DNA from: Solimonas_A sp052035235 | GTDB taxonomy: Bacteria > Pseudomonadota > Gammaproteobacteria > Nevskiales > Nevskiaceae | DNA length: 64,000 nucleotides | Direction: 5' to 3' | Assembly (NCBI GenBank): GCA_052035235.1 | Contig: JBPOHT010000017.1 | Span: 1 to 64,000 of the forward strand | Shown here: one piece after another, positions 42,457 through 55,833 of the stretch | Layout: each line of letters starts with the position of its first letter | Numbering within the stretch: the first letter of the stretch is position 1 | Made by a program: the position numbers and the translations under genes | The notes under the pieces: model-generated | Told to the model about the DNA's origin: nothing | The model's database searches: none | The model's input: only the letters and a program-made list of their open reading frames with translations

Positions 42457-42726
42457 TCAGTCCGCCGGACGGCCCAGGCGCCGCTGCAGCTCGGCCTCGT
42501 CCAGTCCCTCGATCTCCAGCAGTTTGTTCGGCTGGGTCTGGCCCCGCAGGACCCGGATGCGGGTTTTCGCGATCCCGAGGACCCCGGCCAGCAGTTCGAT
42601 GACGGACTCGTTGGCCTTGCCCCGCTCGGGGACGGCCGTGACGCTGAGCTTGAGGGTGTCCCCCATCCAGCCGGTCACGGCGTCCCGGGAGGCTTTGGGG
42701 CTGAGCTTGATCTGGAGTCGGGCCAC
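42457..42726 (-). CDS. DUF167 (YggU) family protein
   Basis: 89 aa from GTG at 42726. It reads LQIKLSPKASRDAVTGW, LKLSVTAVPERGKANESVIELLA and IRVLRGQTQPNKLLEI, the typical small alpha/beta fold of YggU proteins, whose function is unknown. Longer in-frame starts would overlap the divergent prolyl isomerase promoter and coding region. It lies 73 bp upstream of ttcA on the same strand. Confidence 0.8.
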   Translation of the reverse strand: MARLQIKLSPKASRDAVTGWMGDTLKLSVTAVPERGKANESVIELLAGVLGIAKTRIRVLRGQTQPNKLLEIEGLDEAELQRRLGRPAD

Positions 42727-42781
42727 GTTCAGCGGGCTTCTGTTAGCATGGCCGCCCTTATTTACGCGCCAGGGCCGCACC

Positions 42782-43264
42782 ATGCAAGCCGCAGAAAATT
42801 CCGTCGTTTCCATGCATTACACGCTCACCAACAACAAGGGCGAGGTGCTGGACAGCTCCCAGGGCGGCGATCCGCTGACCTACCTGCATGGTTCCGGCAA
42901 CATCATCCCGGGCCTGGAGAAGGCGCTGGTCGGCAAGCAGGTCGGCGACAAGCTGAAGGTCACGGTGGAACCGGCCGAGGGCTACGGCGTGCACGACCCG
43001 GCCCTGGTGCAGCAGGTGCCGAAGCGCGCCTTCCAGGGCGTGCCCAACATCGAGCCGGGCATGACCTTCCACGCCCAGAGCAGCCAGGGCCCGATGCGGG
43101 TCACGGTGACGGCAGTGCAGGGTGACATGGTCACCGTGGACGGCAATCACCCGCTAGCCGGCGAAACCCTGAACTTCGACGTGGAAATCACCGAAGTCCG
43201 CGCCGCCACGCTGGAAGAGATTTCGCACGGCCACGCACACGGCCCCGGTGGTCATCACCACTGA
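42782..43264 (+). CDS. slyD: FKBP-type peptidyl-prolyl isomerase, SlyD-like
   Basis: 160 aa. It has VSMHYTLTNNKGEVLDSS and GSGNIIPGLEKALVGKQVGDK in the FKBP domain, an inserted IF flap domain (about 75-125), then NHPLAGETLNFDVEI, as in SlyD. The C terminus is His-rich (HGHAHGPGGHHH), the metal-binding tail that in SlyD supplies nickel to hydrogenase maturation. It is a cytoplasmic chaperone. The ATG at 42782 fits the family start. A strong terminator follows 4 bp after the stop. Confidence 0.9.
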   Translation: MQAAENSVVSMHYTLTNNKGEVLDSSQGGDPLTYLHGSGNIIPGLEKALVGKQVGDKLKVTVEPAEGYGVHDPALVQQVPKRAFQGVPNIEPGMTFHAQSSQGPMRVTVTAVQGDMVTVDGNHPLAGETLNFDVEITEVRAATLEEISHGHAHGPGGHHH

Positions 43265-43268
43265 GCAA

Positions 43269-43299
43269 AAAAAGGGGGCGCCATCGGCGCCCCCTTTTT
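43269..43299. terminator. Bidirectional terminator between slyD and the converging gene
   Basis: A 14-bp stem (43269-43282 with 43286-43299) with a 3-nt loop has A-runs on the left and T-runs on the right, so it can end the rightward slyD and the leftward gene at 43303. Confidence 0.9.
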
Positions 43300-43302
43300 G
43301 AT

Positions 43303-44163
43303 TCAGCGCGCCAGCTCCGGCGCGTAGCGGGCATCCCAGTTGTCGCGCTGCCCCAGCAGGCGGCGGTCCTGCCACATGACGTAGGCCTTGGTGCGCAGGG
43401 CCTTGCCGACGTCGCTTACCGCCAGGTCCAGGCTGCTGGCCATGCGCAATTGGCCGTTGTTCCATTCCGTGCGCCCGGTCTTGCTGCGCGGCGGCGGCCC
43501 GTACTGCCCACGGAAGGCCTTGAGATAGGCCTGCGCATCCACCGGACGGAATTCGACCTCGAACAGCCGGTCGTTGAAGAACTGCAGGGTCAGCCCGCCG
43601 ACCTGGCCGAGATGGCGGTACTCCTCCAGGGTGATCCGGTCGATATCGTAGGGCGGGTATTCCTCCGGCACCTTGCGATGGTTGGAGGCTACCTGCGGGC
43701 TGTAGCCCGCCTTTTCCAGGGCGGCGGCGATGTTGTCCACGCTGGCGTAGCTACGGAAGGCCATCAGGTCCACCACCGAGGTCTCCACGCGCGTGTAGGC
43801 CTTGTAGTCGGAAACCTGGTGGGTCGGCAGCTCCTCGATCACCTCGACCGGCGCGGGTGCCGGCTTGGCCGCCGGAGCGACAGGGGCAGGGGCTGCGGCG
43901 GGAGCCGGCGCGGGTTCGGGCTCGGCGACCACCACCTCGGTCACCGGGGCGGGAGCCTCTTCAGGCGCCGTGGCCTCAGCGGCCACCTCTACCGGCGCCG
44001 GAGACGGCTTGCCGGCATCGCCATCCAGGAAATTCCGCCCCCACATCGCCAGCGCGATCAGCACCGCGCCGCCGGCCAGCCAGCGCAGCGGACGCCACTT
44101 GCGCCACCAATCCGGCGGGGAGAAACGGTCCTTTTGCTGCGGCTTGCGGAGGGTCTTTTCCAT
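43303..44163 (-). CDS. Membrane-anchored hypothetical protein with Pro/Ala-rich linker
   Basis: 286 aa from the ATG at 44163. A cytoplasmic basic N terminus is followed by one membrane helix (LRWLAGGAVLIALAMWG, about 28-45), a Pro/Ala/Glu linker to about 112, and a C-terminal globular domain (YTRVETSVVDLMAFRSYASV, LGQVGGLTLQFFNDRLFEVEF). The architecture suggests a periplasmic or envelope protein anchored in the inner membrane. I do not recognise the domain. Confidence 0.7.
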   Translation of the reverse strand: MEKTLRKPQQKDRFSPPDWWRKWRPLRWLAGGAVLIALAMWGRNFLDGDAGKPSPAPVEVAAEATAPEEAPAPVTEVVVAEPEPAPAPAAAPAPVAPAAKPAPAPVEVIEELPTHQVSDYKAYTRVETSVVDLMAFRSYASVDNIAAALEKAGYSPQVASNHRKVPEEYPPYDIDRITLEEYRHLGQVGGLTLQFFNDRLFEVEFRPVDAQAYLKAFRGQYGPPPRSKTGRTEWNNGQLRMASSLDLAVSDVGKALRTKAYVMWQDRRLLGQRDNWDARYAPELAR

Positions 44164-44251
44164 GACCCCGCGATTAGAGCCTGTCGGCCCGCGGGCGGCA
44201 ACTGCCGTGCCTGTCGACGCGCCAATCTCCGGCAAGCCTGTGCGAAACCGC

Positions 44252-44707
44252 CTATACGCGCGGGCGCGGGCCGATGCGCAGGTGGATCAGTCCCAGGTGG
44301 ATTTCTCGCATGAAGAACAGCAGGCCCGAGATGAAGGCCAGCATCGCCGCGATGAACAGGAAGGCCACCACCGCGAAGGCATTGAGGTCCAGCACGGCCG
44401 AAATGAACAGCGTCACCACCACCAGCGCCACCAGCAGGGCGCAGCCGACGCAGGAGCCGATGGCCATCTGCAGGTAGCGGGCGCGGCGCGCCAGCACGCG
44501 CAGCTGGGCCTCGTAGGCGATGTCGGGCGTGGCAGGATCAGCCGGGGCAGGGTTCTGCTCCTCCAGCTTGCGCGCCTTGTCGATCACGCGCGCCAGCCGG
44601 TTGGTCAGTACGCCCAGCATGGAGCCGATGCCGGCCAGCAGGAACACCGGCGCCACCGCCAATTGAATGGTGTGCGCGATCGACAGGACCTGGCCTTCAT
44701 CCATCAT
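44252..44707 (-). CDS. DUF2721 family membrane protein
   Basis: 151 aa with three hydrophobic segments (about 10-35, 80-105, 110-132), a conserved NRLARVIDKARKLEE after the first, and a cytoplasmic loop with ARRARYL. This pattern is typical of DUF2721 proteins of unknown role. It lies 12 bp downstream of metH on the same strand and may share its transcript. Confidence 0.75.
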   Translation of the reverse strand: MMDEGQVLSIAHTIQLAVAPVFLLAGIGSMLGVLTNRLARVIDKARKLEEQNPAPADPATPDIAYEAQLRVLARRARYLQMAIGSCVGCALLVALVVVTLFISAVLDLNAFAVVAFLFIAAMLAFISGLLFFMREIHLGLIHLRIGPRPRV

Positions 44708-44719
44708 GCCGCGATCTCC

Positions 44720-48496
<3,777 letters not shown>

Positions 48497-48738
48497 GGCG
48501 GGCACGGGAACTGAAAGGAAAATTATATCCGTTAATGCGGATGGGCGGATAATGACGCTCTTTTCACGATTCCATACCTGATGCATAGTTCAGGTTGGCG
48601 AACGTGCGCTTCCGGCCGATATGCGTTCGCAACGGCCAGGGCGACGTAGCGTATGATTTTCAATCGATTTTTTGATCGCAACATGGGCGTTTTCGCCAGA
48701 CGATGGAACGGGGCTCCCCGGACGGGGTACGAGGCGGC

Positions 48739-51058
48739 ATGAGTGCTCAGGTCCATTCACTGTACCCCGGGCAGCAGGGCGCCAACAGCCTGACGCCCGA
48801 GGTCGCTGGAGAGTTGCTGCGCGAATTGCGCGGCCTGGTGATGCGTGGGCTGGGTGAACGCCTGGGCCGCATGTTCAACGGCGCCGACGACCTGCTGTTC
48901 GACATGAGCGAGCGCGCCGCCAACAACGACCAGCAGCGCGTCTACTTCGACACCATGCGCGCCATCCGCCTGGGCCGCGCCCGTATCGCCGAGCACTACG
49001 AAACCCGTATCCGCGAGTCCTTCGACACCCTGCACGCCCAGGTCGTGGGCGAGCCGGTCGACCCCGGCGAGATCGACTTCGAGAACCTGGCCCTGCTGGA
49101 AAGCGAGGACCTTGAAGAATCGATCACCCTGTCCAACATGTCGGGCCGTGCCGAGGCTGCCTACCAGAACGCCCTGTTCGAACTGGAAAAACGCCTGGAG
49201 TGGCTGGGCAAGCACAGCCCGCTGCAGTTGCCGCTGTCAGCGATCGGCCCCACCGGCTTCTGCGACGCCTTCCGCGCCGCATTGAAGGTGCTGGAGATCG
49301 AATTCAGCATCAAGCTGGTGCTGTACAAGCTCTATGAGCGCCTCGTCATCGGCGATCTCGGCCCCCTGTACGGCGAGATCCTGGCCCTGTTCGACCGCTT
49401 CAACATCCATCCCGAAAAGAAGACGGCACCGCGCAAGCCGAACCCGGCCATGGGCGGCGTCGGCGCTGGCGGCGGGATGCCGGCCGCGGCGGGGCTGCCG
49501 CCGGTCAATCCGCCGGGCGCATTGCCCTCGCTGGACGAGCAGACCCTGGGCCTGCTGCAGCAGTTCGGCACGCAGTTCCCCGGCCTGGGCGGCGCCATGG
49601 GTGGCGGGCTGCCCGGCGCCGGCATCGGTGCCATGGGCGCCATGGGTGCCGCGAGCCCCATGGGTGCTGGCGGCGGTGCCGCCGGCTACGGCGCGGGCGC
49701 GGGTGGTTACGGCGCCAACCCGTCCTATGCCGGTGCGGTGCTGGGCAACGCCTACGCCGACGCCATGCTGGCCTCCGAACTGATGTCCGCCGCGCGCGGC
49801 CAGAGCGTGCAGGGACTGGACCCCGGCCACGCCTGGGCCATGACCCAGCGCGCCGGCCTGGTCGGGCGCATGTTCAACGAGATCGTGTCGGACCCGAACC
49901 TGCCCCGCGGCGTCACCGGGGCCATGGAAGACCTGCGCTTCCCGGTGATCAAGACCGCGCTGTCCGATGTCAGCTTCTTCTCCGATCCGCAGCACCCGGT
50001 GCGCTCGCTGATCAACGACCTGGCCTCCATGGCCGCCTCGACCCGCGCCGGCGGCTCGCCCGCGGTGCAGCGCTTCGAGGAACTGGCACGCAAGGTCAAG
50101 CAGCAGTTCGACCTGAACGCCGAGACCGTGCGCCCCAAGGTGCGCGAGGCCACGCCGCTGGAGGAAAGCGACATCGAGCGCTTCCTGGACCAGCAGATCG
50201 CCCAGGGCCGCGAACGCCGCCAGGCCATCGTCGAGAAGGTCCGCAAGGTCGTCTCGCAGGAACTGGAGCTGAACACGCTGACCCAGCCGGTGCCCGAGAC
50301 GCTGGAGCCGCTGCTGCGCTCCGGCTGGGGCCCGATGATGGCCATGCGCCTGCTGCGGCACGGCCATGACAGCGAGCTGTGGCGCGCCGGCATGGAATTG
50401 CTGCATCGCGTGCTGTTCGCGCTGAACCCCAAGTCCCCCAATGCCCGTACCTCGGCCCAGCGCGAAGCGCTGCGCCGCGACATTGGCGTGGCCCTGGCCG
50501 AAGTCGGCATGGCCGAGGACCGCATCGACCCGCTGCTCAATGGCCTGGAACAAGCGCTTGACGACGTCAATCACGACGCCGACGAGGCCGTGCGCAACCA
50601 GGCTCGAGAGGAAGCCGAGGCGGCCGAGGTCGCGGTGAAGAAGGCCAAGGCGAAGGCCAAGGGCAAGATCAAGGATCCGGATGCCAGCGCGGAGATTCCG
50701 CCCCCCCGCCAAGGTAGTGGAGCCCGAGCCCGCAACGCCTTCCGAGCCGGCGCCCTCGGGCGAACGCCTGCTGGAGCAGTTGCTGCAGATCGGCAGCTGG
50801 TTCCGCGTCTACGACCGCAGCAACCACGACACCCGCTGGCTCAAGGTCACCTCCTGGTACCCGCAGACCCAGCGCGTGTCCTTTGCCGAGTTCGACGGCA
50901 AGAATGCGCTGACCCTGCACACCAAGGACCTCTTCGAGGACCTGCTCACCGGCCGCTCCGAGCCCATCGACAGCGCGCCGACCACGCTGAACCTGCTCAA
51001 GACCCTGCGCGAGCAGAACCAGCCGCCGGCCCCGGCCGCGGAAACCCCCGCCATCTAG
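48739..51058 (+). pseudogene. DUF1631 family gene, frameshifted at a C7 run
   Basis: From ATG 48739 (MSAQVHSLYPG) the frame encodes a helical DUF1631 protein with a Gly/Ala/Met-rich linker (about 245-345) as far as SAEIPPP near 50706. Beyond that the matching sequence continues in the next frame to 51058 (RLLEQLLQIGSWFRVYDRS...), while the original frame runs on with Arg/Ala-rich nonsense to 51165. A C7 tract at 50701-50707 is the junction; six C would keep one frame of about 770 aa. It may be a sequencing slip, a true mutation, or a phase-variable tract. The function of DUF1631 is unknown. Confidence 0.85.
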
Positions 51059-51514
51059 GGAAGCCCCTGGTCACGGCCTGCCGGAGGATCGGCGGGCCTT
51101 CGGTCGCTCATGGGCCGTCGGCCGGGCGCCGGCCCTCACTGAAGGGGCTCCCCAGAGCCGATTGATCAGGGCAAACCCCAGGGCTCAACGCCACTTTTTG
51201 CGCACCCCGCGCCTTTCATCCGGGTGCCGCTACCGTTCATTTCGGTGGAATTAACCGTTTGGTCCGTTCGTCCGTCGCCGATGCCCCGTCGTCGGCCGCG
51301 GGCGTTCTGCACGATCGAAGGGGGTAGGCTTTGTCTCACGGCAAACGAAGAGCCCCGCAAGCGCCCCCCGGCCCCGGCCTCTTCGACCGCCTATCTCTCC
51401 CCCAACCCGGATCCCCAACCACCGGGTTCTTGAACGGCTCGGTGCAAACCGGGCCGCTTTTTTTGGCCTGAATGTTTTAATTTATATTAATCTGAATTAT
51501 CGATTGATATAAAA
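51059..51514. other. Gap with an orphan rightward terminator
   Basis: No gene is recognised. A 7-bp stem AACCCGG / CCGGGTT lies at about 51408-51426, and a strong terminator follows (stem 51435-51443 with 51448-51456, then T7 at 51458-51464) on the plus strand. The terminator is about 380 bp beyond the DUF1631 stop, so it either ends that transcript or marks an unseen small RNA; no clear promoter is found. Confidence 0.6.
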
Positions 51515-52291
51515 TCAAAAACCGGAGAGCTTGGCCACCACCCGCCGCGTAATCGCCCCCGGCGTCAGCCGGATCGCCAGCGCCATCAACCAGGCCTGCA
51601 GGCCGACGACCCAGTGGGTGCGCCCCGGCCGGCGGGCGGCACGCCAGACGGTCTCGGCCACGTCCTGCGGCGTCAGCCGCACGCCCATGGAATCCAGGCT
51701 CTGAGCACTGCCGGCGCCCACGGCGTCGATCATCGCGGTGCGCACGAATAGCGGCCAGATATCCATCACCGCGATGCCCAGCGGCTTCCACTCAACCTGC
51801 AAGGCCTCGGTCAGGCCGCGCACCGCGAACTTGGTGGCGGAATACACCGCCAGTGACGGCGCGCCGTAGATCGCCGAGGCCGAGGCCATGTTGATCAGGC
51901 GGGCGCCGGGGGTCTGCTGCAGGTACGGCAGCGCCGCATGGGCGCCGTTGATCACGCCCTTGAAGTTCACGTCGACCATGGCGTGCTGCTTCTCCAGCGG
52001 GATTTCGCCGAAGGACCCGCTGGCCAGGATGCCGGCGTTGTTCAGCAGCACGTCGAGCCGCCCGCCGCTGGCCGCGGCGAAGGCCGCCAGCGTGTTGTGC
52101 CAGCCCTGCGGGTCGGTGACATCGAGCCTCGCCGCCCAGCCCTGCGCGCCGAAGCGCGCCGCCAGCGCCCGGGCGCCGGCCTCGTCGATGTCGCAGACGC
52201 CGACGAACCAGCCCTCGCGGGCAAAGCGCTCGGCACAGGCCCGACCAATACCGGCGGCGGCGCCGGTGACGAGGATGGCGGGTCGGTTCAC
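51515..52291 (-). CDS. Short-chain dehydrogenase/reductase
   Basis: 258 aa from GTG at 52291, which gives a 4-bp GTGA overlap with the hydrolase stop. TGAAAGIGRACA binds the cofactor, LLNNAGI, the catalytic Ser in NMASASAIYG and YSATK complete the site. The C terminus has a hydrophobic helix (WLMALAIRLTPGAITRR), suggesting loose membrane contact as in lipid- or retinol-type SDRs. It is third in an SDR-hydrolase-SDR operon. Confidence 0.85.
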   Translation of the reverse strand: MNRPAILVTGAAAGIGRACAERFAREGWFVGVCDIDEAGARALAARFGAQGWAARLDVTDPQGWHNTLAAFAAASGGRLDVLLNNAGILASGSFGEIPLEKQHAMVDVNFKGVINGAHAALPYLQQTPGARLINMASASAIYGAPSLAVYSATKFAVRGLTEALQVEWKPLGIAVMDIWPLFVRTAMIDAVGAGSAQSLDSMGVRLTPQDVAETVWRAARRPGRTHWVVGLQAWLMALAIRLTPGAITRRVVAKLSGF

Positions 52292-53184
52292 TGCCAGCGC
52301 TCTTTCAGCCAGCCCGCGATGCCCGCCAGCGACTCGTCCGCCGCGCGCAGCAGGCCGGCGTGGACCTGGAAGACGTGCCACATGCCGTCCCAGCGCCGGA
52401 ATTCCACCTCCACACCGGCCGCCTCGGCGGCTTCGGCCAGGCCCTCGGCGTCGGAACGCAGGATCTCGTTGCTGCCGACCTCGATGCGCAGCGGCGGCAG
52501 GCCCGAGAGGTCCGCCGCCAGCAACTGCACCCGCGGATCGTCCTCCGCGACGTCACCCCGGAACTCGGCCGCACTGAGGCGCGCCCAGGCTGGCGTCAGC
52601 ATGGGATCGCTCGCCCCCACGCCGCCGATGCTGTCGCTGTCCAGGCGGGTGTCGGTCCAGGGTGACAGCAGCGCCGCCGCGGCCGGCAGCGGCAGGCCGC
52701 CGTCGCGCAGCGCCAGCAGCAGCGACAGCGTCAGGTGCCCACCGGCGGAATCGCCGGCCACGGCGATGCGCTGCGGCGCCACGCCGTGGTCCAGCAGGGC
52801 GCGATAAGCGGCCAGCGCATCCTGCAGCTGCGCCGGGTAGGGATGCTCCGGCGACAGGCGATACTCCGGCAGGTAGACCGTGGCGCCGGTGAGCCGTGCC
52901 AGGCGCCCGCTGATGGCGCGGTGCGTGCGCGGCGACCCCATGAAGTAGCCGCCGCCGTGCAGGTACAGCAGCACGTTGCGGTTCAGCGGCCCGGGGGCAC
53001 GGACGCGCTCGGCCGGGCGGCCGCCCAGGGTGGTGGGCTCGTAGCGGCAGTCGCGCGGCGCGAGGTTGGCCTGGGAGGCCAGCTCCAGCCAGCGGCGGCG
53101 CAGGCCGATCGGCAGGCGCGGGTTGAAGGCCGGCTTGATGGCGCGGCGCAGCACCTGCGGGAGCACCCGCTGCAGCGCGCCCAT
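52288..53184 (-). CDS. HSL-family alpha/beta hydrolase (esterase/lipase)
   Basis: 298 aa. The hormone-sensitive-lipase oxyanion motif HGGGYFMGS and the elbow GDSAGGHL are present, with the acid in NEILRSDAEGL and His in WHVFQVH. It should cleave short- to medium-chain esters. The ATG at 53184 shares one base with the stop of the SDR upstream; the much longer open frame further upstream is a shadow of that SDR. Confidence 0.9.
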   Translation of the reverse strand: MGALQRVLPQVLRRAIKPAFNPRLPIGLRRRWLELASQANLAPRDCRYEPTTLGGRPAERVRAPGPLNRNVLLYLHGGGYFMGSPRTHRAISGRLARLTGATVYLPEYRLSPEHPYPAQLQDALAAYRALLDHGVAPQRIAVAGDSAGGHLTLSLLLALRDGGLPLPAAAALLSPWTDTRLDSDSIGGVGASDPMLTPAWARLSAAEFRGDVAEDDPRVQLLAADLSGLPPLRIEVGSNEILRSDAEGLAEAAEAAGVEVEFRRWDGMWHVFQVHAGLLRAADESLAGIAGWLKERWQ

Positions 53185-53999
53185 CAGACCTTGCCCTTCA
53201 TGAAGCGCGCGATCAGCGGCTGGTAGCCGATGCCGAGCAGGCGGGCCAGGCCGCCGATCACCACCGCGTCGCCACCCACCAGGATGCGCGGCTTGTCGGC
53301 CAGGATGCCCTTGACGATGATCGCGGCGGCCTGCTCGGGCGTGGTGCGGGCCAGTTTCTCGAACTCGCCGCCGAGGTCGCGCTCCTTGTTGGACTCGCCC
53401 TTGCGGGCGGTGCGCGCGATGTTGGTGCGGATGCCGCCGGGGTGCACGCAGCTGACCTGCACCGGGTGGCCCTGCATCATCAGCTCCAGGCGCAGGCACT
53501 CGGTGTAGCCGCGCACGCCGAACTTGGCGGCGTTGTAGGCGCTGTTGCCCGGCGCGGCGATCAGGCCGAAGACGCTGGAGACGTTCACCAGGTGGCCGTC
53601 GCCGGACTCGATCAGCTGCGGCAGGAAGGCCTGGGAGCCGTAGGTCACGCCCCAGAAGTTGATGCCCATCAGCCACTCGAAGTCGGCCCATGAGGTCTCG
53701 GAGGCCAGGGCCGCCACGGCGACGCCGGCATTGTTGATCACCAGGTTGGCATTGCCGAAGTCGCGCTTCACGTCCTCGGCGTGGGCGTAGACCGCCTCGC
53801 GCTTCGATACGTCCAGCACGTAGCCGCGCGCTTCCACGCCGATCGCCTCGCAGGCGGCGACCGTGCCGCGCAGGCCGGTCTCGCTGACGTCGGACAGGGC
53901 CAGGCGGCAGCCGGCGCGGCCCATTTCCAGTGCCAGGGCTCGGCCGATACCGCTGCCCGCGCCGGTGATGACGGCGACCTTTCCTTTCAAATGTTTCAT
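53184..53999 (-). CDS. Short-chain dehydrogenase/reductase
   Basis: 271 aa from ATG at 53999 (MKHLKGKVAVITGAG). TGAGSGIGRALA, NNAGVAV, the Ser in NVSSVFG and YNAAK are present, and the tail (GIGYQPLIARFMKGKV) is typical of SDRs of lipid-degrading gammaproteobacteria. It begins the leftward operon, divergent from rubredoxin. Confidence 0.88.
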   Translation of the reverse strand: MKHLKGKVAVITGAGSGIGRALALEMGRAGCRLALSDVSETGLRGTVAACEAIGVEARGYVLDVSKREAVYAHAEDVKRDFGNANLVINNAGVAVAALASETSWADFEWLMGINFWGVTYGSQAFLPQLIESGDGHLVNVSSVFGLIAAPGNSAYNAAKFGVRGYTECLRLELMMQGHPVQVSCVHPGGIRTNIARTARKGESNKERDLGGEFEKLARTTPEQAAAIIVKGILADKPRILVGGDAVVIGGLARLLGIGYQPLIARFMKGKV

Positions 54000-54163
54000 T
54001 TTTCTGCCACTCCATGAAATTTGGCGCCGATCTTGGCATGGTTCAGGCATGACGGCCTGGGCCGGCCGCCGTCGCCCGGTGTCACCCGGGCAAACAAGCC
54101 TTCGATGCCGGGTCTGCTAAGATTCGCCGCCCTTTTTTCCTTTAACGACGGTTGGAACCAGCA

Positions 54164-54328
54164 ATGCGCAAGTGGCGCTGTCTGATTTGTGATTTCGAGT
54201 ACGACGAGGCCAAGGGCCTTCCGGAAGAGGGCATTGCCCCGGGCACGCTCTGGGAAGATGTCCCGGACAGCTGGACCTGCCCGGACTGCGGTGCCTCCAA
54301 GGCGGATTTCGACATGGTCCCGGCGTGA
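54164..54328 (+). CDS. Rubredoxin
   Basis: 54 aa iron protein with the two iron-binding knuckles CLIC (Cys6, Cys9) and CPDC (Cys39, Cys42), and the usual EYDEAKG and WEDVPDSWTCP sequences. It carries electrons from rubredoxin reductase to alkane hydroxylases or to peroxide/superoxide reductases. Its stop overlaps the reductase start (GTGA), so the two are coupled. No alkB is in this window. Confidence 0.95.
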   Translation: MRKWRCLICDFEYDEAKGLPEEGIAPGTLWEDVPDSWTCPDCGASKADFDMVPA

Positions 54329-55476
54329 GCGCCCCGCTCACGATCCTCGGCAGCGGACACGCCGGCATCACGCTGGCCCGCGACCTGCGAAAACTGGCTC
54401 CTGACCTGCCCCTGCGGCTGATTACGCGCGAGGACGGTCACTATTACTACAAGCCCGACCTGTCCAAGGCCTTTGCGGCCGGCAAGGACGCGGACGGCCT
54501 GATCAAGAATCCGCTGGAGCAGCTCGTCGAGCAGCTCAAGGCGGAGGTCCTGGTGCGCAAGGACGTCACCGCCATCGACCCCGCGGCGCATGCCGTGCAG
54601 GTGGACGGCGAGTGGCTGCCCTACTCCAAGCTGGTGCTGGCCACCGGCGCCGACGTGGTGCGCCTGCCGATCGCCGGCGACGCCGCGGCCGAGGTGCTGT
54701 CGGTCAACGACCGCGAGGACTACGGCCGCTTCCGTGCCCTGCTCAAGCCGGGCGCCAGCGTGCTGATCATCGGTGCCGGCCTGATCGGCTGCGAGTTCGC
54801 CAACGACCTCGCCGCCAGCGGCCACGCCGTGCGCGTGGTCGACATCGCCGCCTGGCCGCTCAGCCGCCTGCTGCCGGAGGCCCAGGGCCGCGCGCTGCAG
54901 GAGGGCCTGGGCAAGCTCGGCGTGACCTGGCAACTCGGCGCCAGCATCGCCAGCCTGGATCGCGTCGGTGGCTCGGTCGAGGCGCGCTTCAGCGACGACA
55001 GCCGCGCCACGGTGGACGTGGTGCTGTCGGCCGTGGGCCTGCGCCCGCGCACCCGCCTGGCCGCGGACGCCGGCATCGCCTGCAAGGCCGGCATCGTGGT
55101 GGACGACCACCTGCAGACCTCGGCGGCGGACGTCTATGCCCTGGGCGACTGCATCGAGGTCAACGGCCGCCTGCTGCCCTATATCCTGCCGATCGCCAAC
55201 GCCTCGCGCGCCCTGGCGGCCACCCTGGCCGGCACGCCGACCAAGGCCAGGTTCCCGGCGATGCCGGTGATCGTGAAGACCCCGGCCTGCCCGACCCTGG
55301 TCAATCCCCCGCCGCCGGTCGCCGGCAGCTGGGAAGTGACCGGCACCGCCCCGGACCTGGAAGCGGTCTACAAGGACGAGAGCGGCAAGCCGCTGGGCTT
55401 CGCTCTGACCGGCGCGGCCACGTCCAAGCGCAGCCAGTACGTGCCCCTGATGCCGGCCATCCACGAGCCGGCCTGA
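54325..55476 (+). CDS. Rubredoxin-NAD(+) reductase
   Basis: 383 aa FAD enzyme. It has LGSGHAGITLARDLRK (FAD), LATGADVVRLP, VLIIGAGLIGCEFANDL (NAD) and DVYALGDCIEV (FAD). It is close in plan to AlkT/RubB and reduces the rubredoxin encoded immediately upstream. The start is GTG at 54325. Confidence 0.93.
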   Translation: MSAPLTILGSGHAGITLARDLRKLAPDLPLRLITREDGHYYYKPDLSKAFAAGKDADGLIKNPLEQLVEQLKAEVLVRKDVTAIDPAAHAVQVDGEWLPYSKLVLATGADVVRLPIAGDAAAEVLSVNDREDYGRFRALLKPGASVLIIGAGLIGCEFANDLAASGHAVRVVDIAAWPLSRLLPEAQGRALQEGLGKLGVTWQLGASIASLDRVGGSVEARFSDDSRATVDVVLSAVGLRPRTRLAADAGIACKAGIVVDDHLQTSAADVYALGDCIEVNGRLLPYILPIANASRALAATLAGTPTKARFPAMPVIVKTPACPTLVNPPPPVAGSWEVTGTAPDLEAVYKDESGKPLGFALTGAATSKRSQYVPLMPAIHEPA

Positions 55477-55521
55477 GCAGAATCGCGGGCTTGCCCGCGA
55501 AGCCCACCCCAAGGAAAAACC

Positions 55522-55833
55522 ATGTCCCAGTTCGACCAGGTCAGCGTTCTCAAGAAGGCCAACGTCTATTTCGACGGCAAGTGCGTCAGCCACACCGTGC
55601 TGCTCGCCGACGGCACCCGCAAGTCGGTGGGCGTGATCCTGCCGGCAACCCTGTATTTCGGCACCGCCGCCCCCGAGATCATGGAACTGATCGACGGCCG
55701 CTGCCGCGTGCGCCTGAAGGGCGAGGCCGACTGGAAGGACTACGCCGGCGGCCAGTCCTTCTCGGTCCCGGGTGACAGCGGCTTCGATATCGAGGCGCTG
55801 GAGCCGGTGCATTACGTGTGTCATTTCGGGTGA
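55522..55833 (+). CDS. ppnP: Pyrimidine/purine nucleoside phosphorylase PpnP
   Basis: 103 aa cupin-fold protein of the former DUF1255 group. It has VYFDGKCVSHTV, GVILPATLYFGTAAPEIMELI, GDSGFDIE and HYVCHFG, the standard signature. It cleaves several nucleosides with phosphate. Its stop codon lies in a large inverted repeat (55832-55880). The next gene is about 390 bp away. Confidence 0.92.
   Translation: MSQFDQVSVLKKANVYFDGKCVSHTVLLADGTRKSVGVILPATLYFGTAAPEIMELIDGRCRVRLKGEADWKDYAGGQSFSVPGDSGFDIEALEPVHYVCHFG

Noticed and set aside
48497..48738. Possible SAM, SAH or cobalamin riboswitch upstream of metH
   Set aside because: I could not find the conserved cores of those riboswitches. Only a small ATCCG/CGGAT inverted repeat is visible.
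52288..54039. A 583-codon frame that would fuse the HSL hydrolase to an upstream region
   Set aside because: The upstream part is an out-of-frame shadow of the SDR gene at 53184-53999. The hydrolase starts at 53184.
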